Shown here: positions 9,529 through 18,121 of the stretch, piece by piece
How the letters are laid out: every line of letters begins with the position of its first letter
How positions within the stretch are numbered: the first letter of the stretch is position 1
From: Aminicella lysinilytica
GTDB lineage: Bacteria > Bacillota > Clostridia > Peptostreptococcales > Anaerovoracaceae
Reading direction: 5' to 3'
NCBI RefSeq assembly: GCF_004362975.1
Contig: NZ_SNXO01000002.1
Span: 40,704-104,703, forward strand
Length of the DNA stretch: 64,000 bases
Made by a program: the position numbers and the translations under genes
The notes under the pieces: model-generated
The model's database searches: none
Told to the model about the DNA's origin: nothing
Seen by the model: only the letters and a program-made list of their open reading frames with translations

Positions 9529-10401
9529 ATGAGATACGAAGGAGACATATACAGACCTCCAAGCGAGGCCTACAGCCTGCTATTACAGGTAACTATAGGA
9601 TGTTCACACAATAAGTGTACATTTTGCAGTATGTTCAAGGACAAGCGCTTCAGAGTCAGGAATGTCTCTGAAGTCATAGAGGACCTTGAAGACGCCAGGC
9701 GTAGTTACAGCAGAGTCGAGAGGATATTCCTCTGCGATGGCGATGCTCTGTGCCTGGCCAATAGCAAGTTGGCAGTGATATTAGACAAAATCAGAGAACT
9801 ATTTCCGGAATGCCTGCGCGTCAACGTCTACGGCAATGCCAAGGACGTTCTCCACAAGACACCGGAAGAATTGAAAGAACTCCACGAGAAAGGTGTTCAG
9901 ATGATTTACCTTGGGGCTGAATCGGGAGATCCTAAGGTACTTGAAGCTATACATAAAGGTGTAGATCCCGAGGAACTCATAGAGGCTGTGCAGAAAGTTG
10001 AAGCCTCCGGCATCCAGACCTCAGTGACATTTATCTCAGGCCTGGCAGGCAAGGCTGGCTGGCGTGACCATGCCATTGAAAGCGGGAAAATGATCAGCCG
10101 TATGAATGCGTCATATGTGGCGCTGCTGACACTGATGCTTGACCCGAGGGCGCCTATATACGACCAGATACAAAAAGGCCAGCTGGAGCTTTTGTCCCCG
10201 GAGGAAGTAATTGCAGAGACTTACCTTTTGTTAGAAAACGCGAACCCAAGCAAAACCTGCGTCTTCAGGAGTAATCATGCGTCAAACTATCTGTCGCTGA
10301 AGGGCAATCTTCCTGAGGATAAGGAAGTTATGCTGGCTAAACTAAAGAGGGCTATGGAAGACAGCGGAATGTTGAAGGATGAAAGGTTCAGGATGCTATA
10401 A
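9529..10401 (+). CDS. Radical SAM protein (Elp3/MiaB-like fold)
   Basis: This 290-residue protein contains the radical SAM cluster motif CX3CX2C written as CSHNKCTFC (about residues 24-32), followed by FLCDGDAL and a (beta/alpha) barrel with IYLGAESGDPKVLEAIHKG, typical of the B12-independent Elp3-like group. The substrate is unknown. Its stop codon overlaps the start codon of the next radical SAM gene, which suggests coupled translation and a shared pathway. Confidence 0.88.
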   Translation: MRYEGDIYRPPSEAYSLLLQVTIGCSHNKCTFCSMFKDKRFRVRNVSEVIEDLEDARRSYSRVERIFLCDGDALCLANSKLAVILDKIRELFPECLRVNVYGNAKDVLHKTPEELKELHEKGVQMIYLGAESGDPKVLEAIHKGVDPEELIEAVQKVEASGIQTSVTFISGLAGKAGWRDHAIESGKMISRMNASYVALLTLMLDPRAPIYDQIQKGQLELLSPEEVIAETYLLLENANPSKTCVFRSNHASNYLSLKGNLPEDKEVMLAKLKRAMEDSGMLKDERFRML

Positions 10402-11912
10402 TGAAAATATTGCTGACTACATTGAACAGTAAATATGTCCATTCGAATCTGGCTCTTAAATATCTCTACAGCGTAGTAGCCGAATCCCAGCTTGATGTGG
10501 AACTTAAGGAGTTTACCATCAACAACGAGAAGGACTACGTTTATGGTGAGATAATGAGAGGCGGATATGATTTAGTATGCGTTTCATGCTATATATGGAA
10601 CATAGAGCAGATTAAAGAATTATGCACCGACTTGAAAAAGGCAGATCCCCATATGAAATTCATGTTAGGCGGACCGGAAGTATCCTATGACAGCACTAAT
10701 TTTATGAAAGAAAATCCCTGGGTCGATTATATAATCAGAGGTGAAGGGGAGTATCCTTTCTTCCAGTTCTGTAAATGTCTGGCTGTGGGAAATACAGATC
10801 CTTCACTGGTGAGTAATCTGACTTACAGATTGAAGGGCAATATTGTGGAAAACCCTATTGCGACTCTTCCGGTAATGGATAAACTGCCGTTCCCGTATAA
10901 TTTTCTGGAAGTCGAGCAGGACAAGGTAATATATTATGAATCATCGAGAGGCTGTCCTTTCAGATGCTCATATTGTTTATCATCACTGGAGGTAACCGTG
11001 AGAAGATTGCCTCTCGAACGCGTGAGACGCGACATAGGCTACCTTTTGTACAAGGATGTCAAGCAGGTGAAATTCGTCGACCGTACCTTCAATTACGACC
11101 GTCAGAGAGCCAATGACATATGGAAGTACATCATAGACAAAGATAACGGCAAGACCAATTTTCATTTCGAGATCTGCGGAGATATGCTTGACAGCGATGC
11201 CTTCCGGATATTGTCGAAAGCACGCAAAGGTTTATTTCAGTTTGAGATCGGCGTCCAGACGGCCAACCCTTATTCACTGCAGGCAGTTGAGAGAGAAACG
11301 GATATCAATCCTATTCTTTATAATGTGAGAAAACTTATGGATATGGGGAACATCCATGTCCATGTAGATCTTATAGCCGGATTGCCTTATGAAGATTACA
11401 AATCCTTCGGCAGGTCCTTTGACAAAGTTTATGGGGCCGGAGCCGACAATCTTCAGTTAGGATTTTTGAAGCTTCTTAAAGGAACGAGAATCAGGCAGGA
11501 GGCCGGGGAGTATCATTATAAATTCAGAAACAAGGCTCCTTACGAGTTGATTTCTAACGATTTCATGTCGTCATTGGATCTGGTCAAACTGAAAATGGTA
11601 GAAAACGTACTGGAACTTTATCATAACAGAGGCGGATTCGACAGGGCTACAGAATACATGATAGAACGCATGGAACTTACACCTTTCGGCTTCTATGAGA
11701 GGCTGGCAGACTTCTACTATTCCAAGGATTATCAGCACGCATACCACAGCAAAGAGGACCTATACAGGATAATATACAAATTTTCCATGAGACAGGAAGC
11801 AAGGTTCAGCGGCATTTCACTGGCAGCCAAAGAACTTCTGGAAAGAGATATGGCGGAGACTATGAACGAGGATTCCGTCAAAAGATTCAATAGAAAAGGT
11901 TGGAATATTTAA
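10401..11912 (+). CDS. B12-binding radical SAM protein with DUF4080-type C terminus
   Basis: This 503-residue protein starts with a cobalamin-binding-like domain (about 1-150, with LVCVSCYIWNIEQIKELC and LGGPEVSYD), then a radical SAM domain whose cluster motif is CPFRCSYC in SSRGCPFRCSYCLSS. A roughly 200-residue C-terminal region resembles DUF4080. Such proteins are annotated as B12-dependent radical SAM methyltransferases of unknown substrate. The ATG overlaps the preceding stop, and the stop overlaps the ATG of the TPR gene, so the three genes form a tightly coupled unit. Confidence 0.85.
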   Translation: MKILLTTLNSKYVHSNLALKYLYSVVAESQLDVELKEFTINNEKDYVYGEIMRGGYDLVCVSCYIWNIEQIKELCTDLKKADPHMKFMLGGPEVSYDSTNFMKENPWVDYIIRGEGEYPFFQFCKCLAVGNTDPSLVSNLTYRLKGNIVENPIATLPVMDKLPFPYNFLEVEQDKVIYYESSRGCPFRCSYCLSSLEVTVRRLPLERVRRDIGYLLYKDVKQVKFVDRTFNYDRQRANDIWKYIIDKDNGKTNFHFEICGDMLDSDAFRILSKARKGLFQFEIGVQTANPYSLQAVERETDINPILYNVRKLMDMGNIHVHVDLIAGLPYEDYKSFGRSFDKVYGAGADNLQLGFLKLLKGTRIRQEAGEYHYKFRNKAPYELISNDFMSSLDLVKLKMVENVLELYHNRGGFDRATEYMIERMELTPFGFYERLADFYYSKDYQHAYHSKEDLYRIIYKFSMRQEARFSGISLAAKELLERDMAETMNEDSVKRFNRKGWNI

Positions 11913-12934
11913 TGAGTGAAAATGAGAGATTAAACGACAGGATCGGAGAGTATCTGATTCCCAGGGTAGATGAGTATGTGTTCGATGAACTGTCGGACAA
12001 TTACCTGGCGAAAGCAGGTATAACGGACATACTGAAAGACGTGCCTATTCCCATCAAGAAGACGGAAATGACAGGCCTTACGACTTTGACAATAGCGAAA
12101 AACATGGCCTGCATAATCGGCTGTGATATCAATTTTAAATATCGTGATAATTATATAGAGTACATCAAGCGCACGTTTTCGGCGGAGTTTGCCAAGCCCC
12201 TCATAAGCGAGGGTGTAGACGAGGCTGCCTCGGACAATTATGAAGGGGCCTGCGTTTTGTTCAGGGCGGCCATGCTCATAGATCCTGACGCAAAGAACGC
12301 CTATTTCTGTTACGGCCGCGCCTGCAAAGACGCCTATGAAAATGGTGAAGGCGAGGAATACATCGGCAGGTTCAAAGCAGAGTCATTGGAAGCCTTCGAG
12401 CAGACTACGCTTAAGGATCCGAGTTTTGACATGGGATTTTACTTCCTCGGTTTTGCATACGTTAATCTGGGGCTGTATATAAAAGCAAAACTGACCTGGG
12501 ATGACTTCATGAAGCTGTCCAAGGAAGCGGATCTGCGTGACGAGGTAGGGCAGTTCCTGGATAAACTGGTTGAGCCATGCAAGATCGAAGAGGGCTATAA
12601 CGATGTCCTCAGCGGAAGATTCCAGCAGGGAGTGGACATACTGAGCCCATATGAGTCCGATGATCGTTTCAATACCTGGTGGCCGCTGTGGTACTACTTA
12701 GGTTGCGCTTACAAAGGCCTGGAGGATGCTGACGAGGCTGAGAAACACTTCCTGAAAGCCCTGCAGTTCTCACCGAGCAATGTAGACTCTATGAAGGAAC
12801 TTGTGGAACTATATAAGGCTCTTGGCAATGATGATAAGGCTGAAAAATATAGCAATAAAATTGATCTGGTCATGTCCAATGCCGCCTTAGACAGGGAAGA
12901 GAAAAAGGCTGCTGAAATGCCTGGTCTGTCGTGA
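11912..12934 (+). CDS. Tetratricopeptide repeat protein
   Basis: This 340-residue cytosolic protein has several TPR-like helical pairs (AKNAYFCYGRACKDAY; FDMGFYFLGFAYVNLGLYIKAK; WPLWYYLGCAYKGLEDADEAEKHF; VDSMKELVELYKALGNDDKAEKY). No enzymatic motif is visible. I chose the ATG at 11912, which overlaps the upstream stop as TAATG; a TTG at 11900 is an alternative. It probably acts as a protein-protein scaffold, and its coupling to the two radical SAM genes suggests a partnership, which is inference. Confidence 0.75.
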   Translation: MSENERLNDRIGEYLIPRVDEYVFDELSDNYLAKAGITDILKDVPIPIKKTEMTGLTTLTIAKNMACIIGCDINFKYRDNYIEYIKRTFSAEFAKPLISEGVDEAASDNYEGACVLFRAAMLIDPDAKNAYFCYGRACKDAYENGEGEEYIGRFKAESLEAFEQTTLKDPSFDMGFYFLGFAYVNLGLYIKAKLTWDDFMKLSKEADLRDEVGQFLDKLVEPCKIEEGYNDVLSGRFQQGVDILSPYESDDRFNTWWPLWYYLGCAYKGLEDADEAEKHFLKALQFSPSNVDSMKELVELYKALGNDDKAEKYSNKIDLVMSNAALDREEKKAAEMPGLS

Positions 12935-12947
12935 TAAAGGTGGACAG

Positions 12948-13889
12948 ATGTTAATAGTATTTCTGAAAGTTCTCGCCATTTTCTGCATGGTTGTTATAGG
13001 TTATGTGGCCAATAAGAAAGACGTACTTCCAATCGAATCCAACAAATATCTGGTAAACCTGCTGCTGGAGATCACTACGCCGTGCATGATTTTCGGCTCT
13101 ATGGCTTCCAACAGCCTGTCTTCGGAGACCCTGAAGACTACAATTCAGGTGGCCTTGGGAACAGTGGTTTTCTTCCTGGTTTCCTGGGGATTCGCAGTTA
13201 TTGTAGTTAAGCTGCTGAAGTATCGCCCCAGAATGGATCAGGGGGTTCTAATAGTTATAATGACCGGAGTCAACACAGGTTTCATGGGATTCCCAATAAC
13301 CAAGGCAATATTTGGCAACGAGTACCTATTCTACATGGTCATAGAAAACTGCCTGCTTACTTTCTATCTGTATTTCCTGGCAGTGATCCAGATGAACTAC
13401 GGCTACAAGAAAAAAAGCAGCATTAAAGAGATTTTCAGGCCTCTGTGCAATATGTGTATGCTGGCGGCAGTTGTTGGAGCTGTGGTTCTGATTGGTGATA
13501 TCAGGCTCCCGTCAATAGTTATGGATTTCTTTAATACCATAGGCGACGCGACGGTGCCAATTTCAATGATAGTTGTAGGTGTTCAGCTGGGTAACAGCGA
13601 TCTGAAGGGCATTCTGTCAAATGGAAAACTCATAATAGCGTCCGTGGTAAATGTGGCGGTCATACCGGCATTGACTCTGCTGGCAGTAAACTGGCTGCCA
13701 TTGACCAACAAAGCGAAGCTTATATTGGTTTTCGCCGCGGCTTTCCCATGTGCGGTGGCTACAGTGGCTGTAGCCGCAAAGGAAAAGAAGAATGCTGATC
13801 TGATGGCTGAAGGCGTGGCCTTTACCACGCTGCTCTCTATGGCAACTTTGCCTGTGGTAGCAGTGGTGCTGATGGGACTATACCTGTAG
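12948..13889 (+). CDS. AEC family transporter (auxin efflux carrier-like permease)
   Basis: This 313-residue integral membrane protein has about ten hydrophobic segments and the family features PCMIFGSMASNSLS and TGVNTGFMGFPITKAIFGNEYLFYMVIENCLL near residues 45-60 and 104-135. AEC permeases export organic anions such as malate or malonate; the substrate here is not known. ATG follows AAAGGTGG with 13 bases to the TPR gene, so it probably ends this operon. No clear terminator separates it from the tRNA promoter. Confidence 0.85.
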   Translation: MLIVFLKVLAIFCMVVIGYVANKKDVLPIESNKYLVNLLLEITTPCMIFGSMASNSLSSETLKTTIQVALGTVVFFLVSWGFAVIVVKLLKYRPRMDQGVLIVIMTGVNTGFMGFPITKAIFGNEYLFYMVIENCLLTFYLYFLAVIQMNYGYKKKSSIKEIFRPLCNMCMLAAVVGAVVLIGDIRLPSIVMDFFNTIGDATVPISMIVVGVQLGNSDLKGILSNGKLIIASVVNVAVIPALTLLAVNWLPLTNKAKLILVFAAAFPCAVATVAVAAKEKKNADLMAEGVAFTTLLSMATLPVVAVVLMGLYL

Positions 13890-13935
13890 TTGATAAGCAT
13901 ATCTTGAATATATTAAAGAACTAGCATTTTTACTG

Positions 13936-13965
13936 TTGACAAACCCCAAGTCGATACTGTATAAT
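13936..13965 (+). promoter_or_regulatory. tRNA operon promoter
   Basis: TTGACA at 13936-13941 and TATAAT at 13960-13965 are separated by 18 bases. Both hexamers match the sigma-70/sigma-A consensus and lie about 30 bases upstream of the tRNA-Asn gene. Confidence 0.85.
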
Positions 13966-13996
13966 AGTTAATGTTGTCAGTCACGACAACAAGTAT

Positions 13997-14071
13997 TCCG
14001 AGGTAGCTCAATGGTGGAGCAATCGGCTGTTAACCGATAGGCTGTGGGTTCGAGCCCCACCCTCGGAGCCA
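13997..14071 (+). tRNA. tRNA-Asn (anticodon GUU)
   Basis: A full cloverleaf is visible: the acceptor TCCGAGG pairs with CCTCGGA, the anticodon loop is CTGTTAA, the T arm is GTGGGTTCGAGCCCCAC, and the CCA end is encoded. Confidence 0.96.
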
Positions 14072-14079
14072 ATTTTTAA

Positions 14080-14168
14080 GCCGGCGTGGCGGAATTGGCA
14101 GACGCCCGGGACTTAAAATCCCGTGGGTAGTGATACCCGTACCGGTTCGACCCCGGTCGCCGGCACCA
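14080..14168 (+). tRNA. tRNA-Leu (anticodon UAA)
   Basis: The acceptor GCCGGCG pairs with CGCCGGC, the anticodon loop reads CTTAAAA, and a long variable arm (GGGTAGTGATACCC) marks a class II tRNA. The CCA end is encoded. It lies 8 bases after tRNA-Asn. Confidence 0.96.
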
Positions 14169-14215
14169 ATCATTATCTGCGATCGGATTGGTAGTCATGC
14201 CAGACAATTCAATAT

Positions 14216-14292
<77 letters not shown>

Positions 14293-14301
14293 GAAATAAG
14301 C

Positions 14302-14345
14302 AATGCCAGTAGTTAGAACGATTCTAGCCACTGGCATTTTTTTAG
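14302..14345 (+). terminator. Phage-borne terminator replacing the native tRNA terminator
   Basis: Stem AATGCCAGT (14302-14310) pairs with ACTGGCATT (14330-14338), with an inner TAGAA/TTCTA stem, followed by a T tract. It ends tRNA-operon transcription before the convergent integrase gene. The native terminator has been moved to 44727. Confidence 0.85.
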
Positions 14346-14356
14346 TTTTTGATGTA

Positions 14357-14377
14357 TGTCGCCACTTTGTCGCCACT
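14357..14377. promoter_or_regulatory. Left arm-type integrase binding sites (two direct copies)
   Basis: TGTCGCCACT occurs at 14357-14366 and again at 14368-14377, between attL and the integrase stop codon. The same decamer recurs next to attR. Paired decamers at both prophage ends fit arm-type sites bound by the N-terminal domain of tyrosine integrases. Confidence 0.7.
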
Positions 14378-14382
14378 AGGTT

Positions 14383-15552
14383 TTAGATGATAAACTTTTC
14401 ATCAATGGATTGAGCGGCTTCTTTCATTTCGGAGGTACCAACATATCGATAGAACTGGGCTGTGACATTGATGTCTGAATGGCCCATTAGTTTATAAGCA
14501 GTTTCTAGAGGTATTCCCTGTCTGCAGAGCATTGTACAGTAAGTAGCCCTGCATGAGTGGAATTTGCGATATTCGATTCCACAACTTTTCAGATGCCGCA
14601 TCCATGCCCGGCGCACATTAGATGCATATATGATTTTGCCGGTATCCGATGTAAACAGGTAAGTGGTTCTGTATCCGTTCTGCATCATTTCAGTCTGGTG
14701 CCAGTTCCGGTATTCTTCTAATTCTCTAAGCACGCTGGCAGGCAATGGAACTGATCTGTTGCTTGAAGAGGACTTCACCTTTTTTATGGTTGTCTCCAGC
14801 TCCCTGCTTCCGTCCTCCAAGATTTTATAATGAGAATTGAGCTGTTTGCTTACCACGACACAATCGTCCCTGAGATCGTCGTATTCTAGCGCTAGGAGTT
14901 CCCCTATACGTAGACCCGTAGAAAGCGCCATAAGAAACAGAAAGTGTTTCCTGTTAGGTGCCTCAAGTATTGCCTTTACCTCATTGTCAGAAAAGACTTC
15001 AATATTGCTCTCGATTTCTGAAGAGGGGTCAGCTGCTTCAAGTTTAGGAATGACTACATATAGCATAAGGTTCTGGCAGTATCCGGCCGCATAGAGATAA
15101 GAAAAAAGCTTCTTCATATATTTAGATAATGCCTTAATAGACGACTTGCTGACATTCAGATCCTTTCCATCACGCTTGCCGATAGACAAATCATTAAAGA
15201 ATTTCTGCAGCATAGCCACGGTAATATTCTTTATAGGTTTAATAGTCATCTCAGCATCTTTAAGTTTCTCACGGTACTGCTGCTCATATAGTTCAATTGT
15301 ACTGGGAGCCAGATTGTCAACTCTAAGGACCTGGTATGTGTAATATTCAGCCAGGCGCCCTAGAGTCTCATTGATGTCAGCTTGAGTATTCTCGTGTTCG
15401 GCTATATACTTGTCTCTTTTCTTCTCGGCGTCTCTCTTAGAGTCACCATAGAAATTTTTATTAATAGGCGTACCGTTTAGATCACGGCCTATTTGGGCCC
15501 TGAGACGGTACATATCTTTACCATGCACAGTGCAATTAGTTTTTCTGGCCAT
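14383..15552 (-). CDS. int: Phage integrase, tyrosine recombinase family
   Basis: This 389-residue site-specific recombinase has an N-terminal arm-binding domain (about 1-60, KDMYRLRAQIGRDLNG), a SAM-like core-binding domain (about 65-165) and a C-terminal catalytic domain. Visible catalytic elements are LSTGLRIGELLALEYDD (Arg I), the HSCRATYCTML box (His-Arg), LMGHSDINVTAQFY (His) and the nucleophile Tyr just after it. The start is the ATG at 15552, preceded by AAGGAGG at ideal spacing. It reads away from the switch towards attL. Confidence 0.95.
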   Translation of the reverse strand: MARKTNCTVHGKDMYRLRAQIGRDLNGTPINKNFYGDSKRDAEKKRDKYIAEHENTQADINETLGRLAEYYTYQVLRVDNLAPSTIELYEQQYREKLKDAEMTIKPIKNITVAMLQKFFNDLSIGKRDGKDLNVSKSSIKALSKYMKKLFSYLYAAGYCQNLMLYVVIPKLEAADPSSEIESNIEVFSDNEVKAILEAPNRKHFLFLMALSTGLRIGELLALEYDDLRDDCVVVSKQLNSHYKILEDGSRELETTIKKVKSSSSNRSVPLPASVLRELEEYRNWHQTEMMQNGYRTTYLFTSDTGKIIYASNVRRAWMRHLKSCGIEYRKFHSCRATYCTMLCRQGIPLETAYKLMGHSDINVTAQFYRYVGTSEMKEAAQSIDEKFII

Positions 15553-15567
15553 GATCAAACCTCCTTA

Positions 15568-16638
15568 TTATTCCTCAATATACTTTTTGCAAGATTCCTT
15601 GATTTCCTTAGCATAATTGTAAATGTCATCTACTGTATCGATGTCATATCTTACAGGGTTTTTATTTGCATCTGATATTAGTATGTGCTTGCTATTGCTC
15701 TCTACAATAACTCTGCAAACCCATTTTCGATTATTATCATCTACGAGTATTCCAAAATATGATTCGGTATCCCTGTAAGCCAACCTGCTGGTATCAATTG
15801 TTCCATACAATATTGACTTAACAGCCCAAAATGCTTCCAATTCTTCATCGGTGGTATTAATTTTACTTTCCGGCTCTGCATTGTCTGGATCATCCGCAGT
15901 TTCCTGAGCAGCATTAGCAACATTTTCTGAATTCAAGGCGCTTGTTATCTTGCTATTCAAGGTATCATTTATAAACTGCTGCAGCGCTTTTTTGATGGTA
16001 GGGGTGAAACGCTCAATTACCTTTTGATTTCTAGTACCTTCATAAACATTCCCTAAAACATACTTTATGAATTCAGGGGAAGGAGAATCCAATTCCTTGG
16101 CAAACCAATCCTTGATAATTTTATTGTATTTCAATTCTTCAGCCGAATCGACTATCATATCGACATCAAGCGTATCACGAGTAAACTTCTTCAGCTCCTG
16201 AATGTCCCTATCTTTCATATCAAGAAGATTTACGACTAAAAATGGTGTTTCATCCATACGATTCTCGTTATCCAAGTCAGTAAAGAATCTATATTCAATA
16301 CCATTAGTCAGGATCCCAAACTTAGCAGCCAATGTTGTCCCGAAATACCTGAACAGTTGAGAACTATGATTATCTAAATTCTCATTGCATGATTTACACT
16401 CGATGAGAATCAAAGGACTTTCGTCAATAACAATAGCATAGTCAACTTTTTCGCCCTTTTTAGTTCCCACGTCAGCGGTGAATTCCGGGATAAACTCTAG
16501 AGGATTAAAGATGTCGTAACCAAGCATCTGGAAAAATGGCATTATCATAGATGTTTTAGTCATTTCCTCGTTAGTGATAGCGTCTTTCGTTTTTTTTATT
16601 CGCTCGACAAATGCCGGCAAACTTTCTTTGAGTTCCAT
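15568..16638 (-). CDS. HsdR N-terminal-type nuclease domain protein (orphan, lysogeny module)
   Basis: This 356-residue protein resembles the N-terminal nuclease domain of type I restriction R subunits. A PD-(D/E)XK core is visible: VDYAIVIDE, then LILIECKS, with the Asp and the ECK spaced as expected (about residues 66-85). A helical linker and a C-terminal alpha/beta domain of unknown function follow. No helicase, methylase or specificity subunit is nearby, so a classical restriction system is excluded. The ATG at 16638 has AAGGAGG in front. Its place between integrase and repressor makes expression in the lysogen likely, and a superinfection-defence role is an inference. Confidence 0.7.
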   Translation of the reverse strand: MELKESLPAFVERIKKTKDAITNEEMTKTSMIMPFFQMLGYDIFNPLEFIPEFTADVGTKKGEKVDYAIVIDESPLILIECKSCNENLDNHSSQLFRYFGTTLAAKFGILTNGIEYRFFTDLDNENRMDETPFLVVNLLDMKDRDIQELKKFTRDTLDVDMIVDSAEELKYNKIIKDWFAKELDSPSPEFIKYVLGNVYEGTRNQKVIERFTPTIKKALQQFINDTLNSKITSALNSENVANAAQETADDPDNAEPESKINTTDEELEAFWAVKSILYGTIDTSRLAYRDTESYFGILVDDNNRKWVCRVIVESNSKHILISDANKNPVRYDIDTVDDIYNYAKEIKESCKKYIEE

Positions 16639-16909
16639 ATAAACCTCCTTAATTAACAGGAAAAACTTTTTATAAACGCAGAATGCGTTATTATCGTTGT
16701 CGTATGGCATATAAATATTGTTTAATTAACCTTGGCGCCGGAAAGGACATGCAATGGTTTACACAACTTTTAGATTTATAAGTACAACAGAGTTTATGCC
16801 ATATTCAAAAAAGATGAACATTTAATTATTTACAATATCAATTATCATGGTGGCTGCGAGATCTATATTATAGCCTGATCACCCAGCGGTTTTAATTTAA
16901 CGGCGCCTA

Positions 16910-17326
16910 TTACTCGGCCTTAGGAATCTTTATGTTTGCTACTTCTCGCCTTACCTCTGCAAACGGGTCTTCAGTATCAGAATACTTGCCTGAGGATAGT
17001 AAATCATCGGTATATTCAATTACTCGTTGCTGGCCTTCGCTATTTAGTTTTCTATAAGAACTCATCAATATTACTTCGTTATGAGGTACTATTGATTGGT
17101 TTAATTCATTCTTGCAATCAATTAAATCTGATTTATTCACATTAAAATAATCTGCAAGTTTTTGTATGCTTCCCATTCTTGGTATTGCAATGCCCTTGCT
17201 CCATGTATTAAAAGTTTGCGGAGAAACGCCAATCGCCTTAGCTGCCTCTGCTTGGCTTACTTCATGCATGCTTAATAGTTTATTAAGATTATAAGAAAAA
17301 ATCTTATTTTGTAAATTATCATCCAT
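16910..17326 (-). CDS. CI-like repressor, XRE-family HTH
   Basis: This 138-residue protein has an N-terminal helix-turn-helix (SQAEAAKAIGVSPQTFNTWSKG, about 24-45) and a helical C-terminal region without the Ser-Lys protease dyad of LexA-type repressors. It is transcribed divergently from the Cro-like gene across an operator region. AGGAGG precedes the ATG. It probably maintains lysogeny. How it is inactivated without a self-cleavage domain is not evident. Confidence 0.85.
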   Translation of the reverse strand: MDDNLQNKIFSYNLNKLLSMHEVSQAEAAKAIGVSPQTFNTWSKGIAIPRMGSIQKLADYFNVNKSDLIDCKNELNQSIVPHNEVILMSSYRKLNSEGQQRVIEYTDDLLSSGKYSDTEDPFAEVRREVANIKIPKAE

Positions 17327-17347
17327 TTCAATACCTCCTGTTTGCTA

Positions 17348-17435
17348 ATTATATAATTTTAATGGACAAAAAGCAACTCAAAGTAAAATTAATTTTGATT
17401 TCAGTATTGACATCAAATTAAATTTGATTTATAAT
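17348..17435. promoter_or_regulatory. Lysogeny switch: divergent promoters and operators
   Basis: The rightward promoter has TTGACA (17407-17412), a 17-base spacer and TATAAT (17430-17435). The spacer is almost entirely the perfect palindrome ATCAAATTAAATTTGAT (17412-17428). A related imperfect site lies at 17378-17399. The leftward repressor promoter reads TTGCTT (17376-17371) and TATAAT (17353-17348) with a 17-base spacer. Confidence 0.85.
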
Positions 17436-17457
17436 CTTCGAAAAGGGAGGTGCAAAA

Positions 17458-17667
17458 ATGAAAGATATACAAATCACACTGGCAGCGGCAAGAGTAAATG
17501 CCGGACTGACTCAAAGTCAAGTAGCAGATAGATTACACGTTGGAAAGCAGACAATCGTAAACTGGGAAAAAGGTAAAACCGAGCCCCAAATCAAACAAGC
17601 AAGAGCTTTAAGTGAAATCTACAATATGCCACTTGATTTTATTTTTTTGCCAAGCGAATCCGATTAA
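17458..17667 (+). CDS. Cro-like XRE-family regulator
   Basis: This 69-residue single-domain protein is an XRE helix-turn-helix (LTQSQVADRLHVGKQTIVNWEKGKTEP, about 17-43). It is the first gene rightward of the switch, behind a consensus promoter and an AAAGGGAGG ribosome binding site, so it probably acts as Cro or as an early regulator. Confidence 0.85.
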   Translation: MKDIQITLAAARVNAGLTQSQVADRLHVGKQTIVNWEKGKTEPQIKQARALSEIYNMPLDFIFLPSESD

Positions 17668-17679
17668 ATTTGATAAATC
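17662..17679. promoter_or_regulatory. Third operator-like half site after the Cro-like gene
   Basis: ATTAAATTTGAT (17663-17674) is identical to twelve bases of the main operator at 17417-17428. It overlaps the stop of the Cro-like gene. Confidence 0.5.
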
Positions 17680-17720
17680 TAGGGCCCAATGAAGAGGCCT
17701 AGTTGAAGGGGGGTGTAGTA

Positions 17721-17861
17721 ATGAAAATAAACAATAAGGAAATAAAAGCAATCGTTGTCACCGATGATAATGAAGACTTAGTCGCAGAAATAACCGACGT
17801 TGAATGTATTGAGTACAAGGGCTACAAAGTGGAATTCTTCTGGGACGAAGATAAGGAGTAA
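17721..17861 (+). CDS. Small phage protein, 46 residues, unknown
   Basis: The ORF encodes an acidic peptide (MKINNKEIKAIVVTD at the start, WDEDKE at the end). A G-rich ribosome binding site (AAGGGGGG) is well placed and the next gene begins 3 bases after the stop. I do not recognise a family. Confidence 0.6.
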   Translation: MKINNKEIKAIVVTDDNEDLVAEITDVECIEYKGYKVEFFWDEDKE

Positions 17862-17863
17862 TT

Positions 17864-18073
17864 ATGAAAAACAATTTGAAACTAAATGAGAAATTTATAA
17901 TGACTCCAGAGGAGGCTGCCGAATACACCAACACTGGAACTGATGTTATTCGAAATCTGTGCATAAGTGGACAGATCAAGGCAACCAAATGTGGAATCAA
18001 CTGGAAGATACCACGTATCAATGTAGAACAGTTCTTCCTGGACAAAGCCGAAACTGGAGATCCAATACGATAG
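17864..18073 (+). CDS. Excisionase-like helix-turn-helix protein
   Basis: This 69-residue protein has the MerR/Xis-type winged-helix pattern of excisionase-family DNA-binding proteins: MTPEEAAEYTNTGTDVIRNLC, then IKATKCGINWKIPRINVEQFF. It would bend DNA near the att sites or act as a regulator. It lies in the early region right of the switch, opposite the integrase. Confidence 0.75.
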   Translation: MKNNLKLNEKFIMTPEEAAEYTNTGTDVIRNLCISGQIKATKCGINWKIPRINVEQFFLDKAETGDPIR

Positions 18074-18121
18074 GAGTATCAAATCGATATGATTATAGCA
18101 TAAATTCATAGGGAGGTAGTA

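Noticed and set aside
17706..17713. Six-G run in the ribosome binding site at 17721 as a second phase-variable tract
   Set aside because: It lies in a normal Shine-Dalgarno position, is short, and changing its length would not shift a reading frame.
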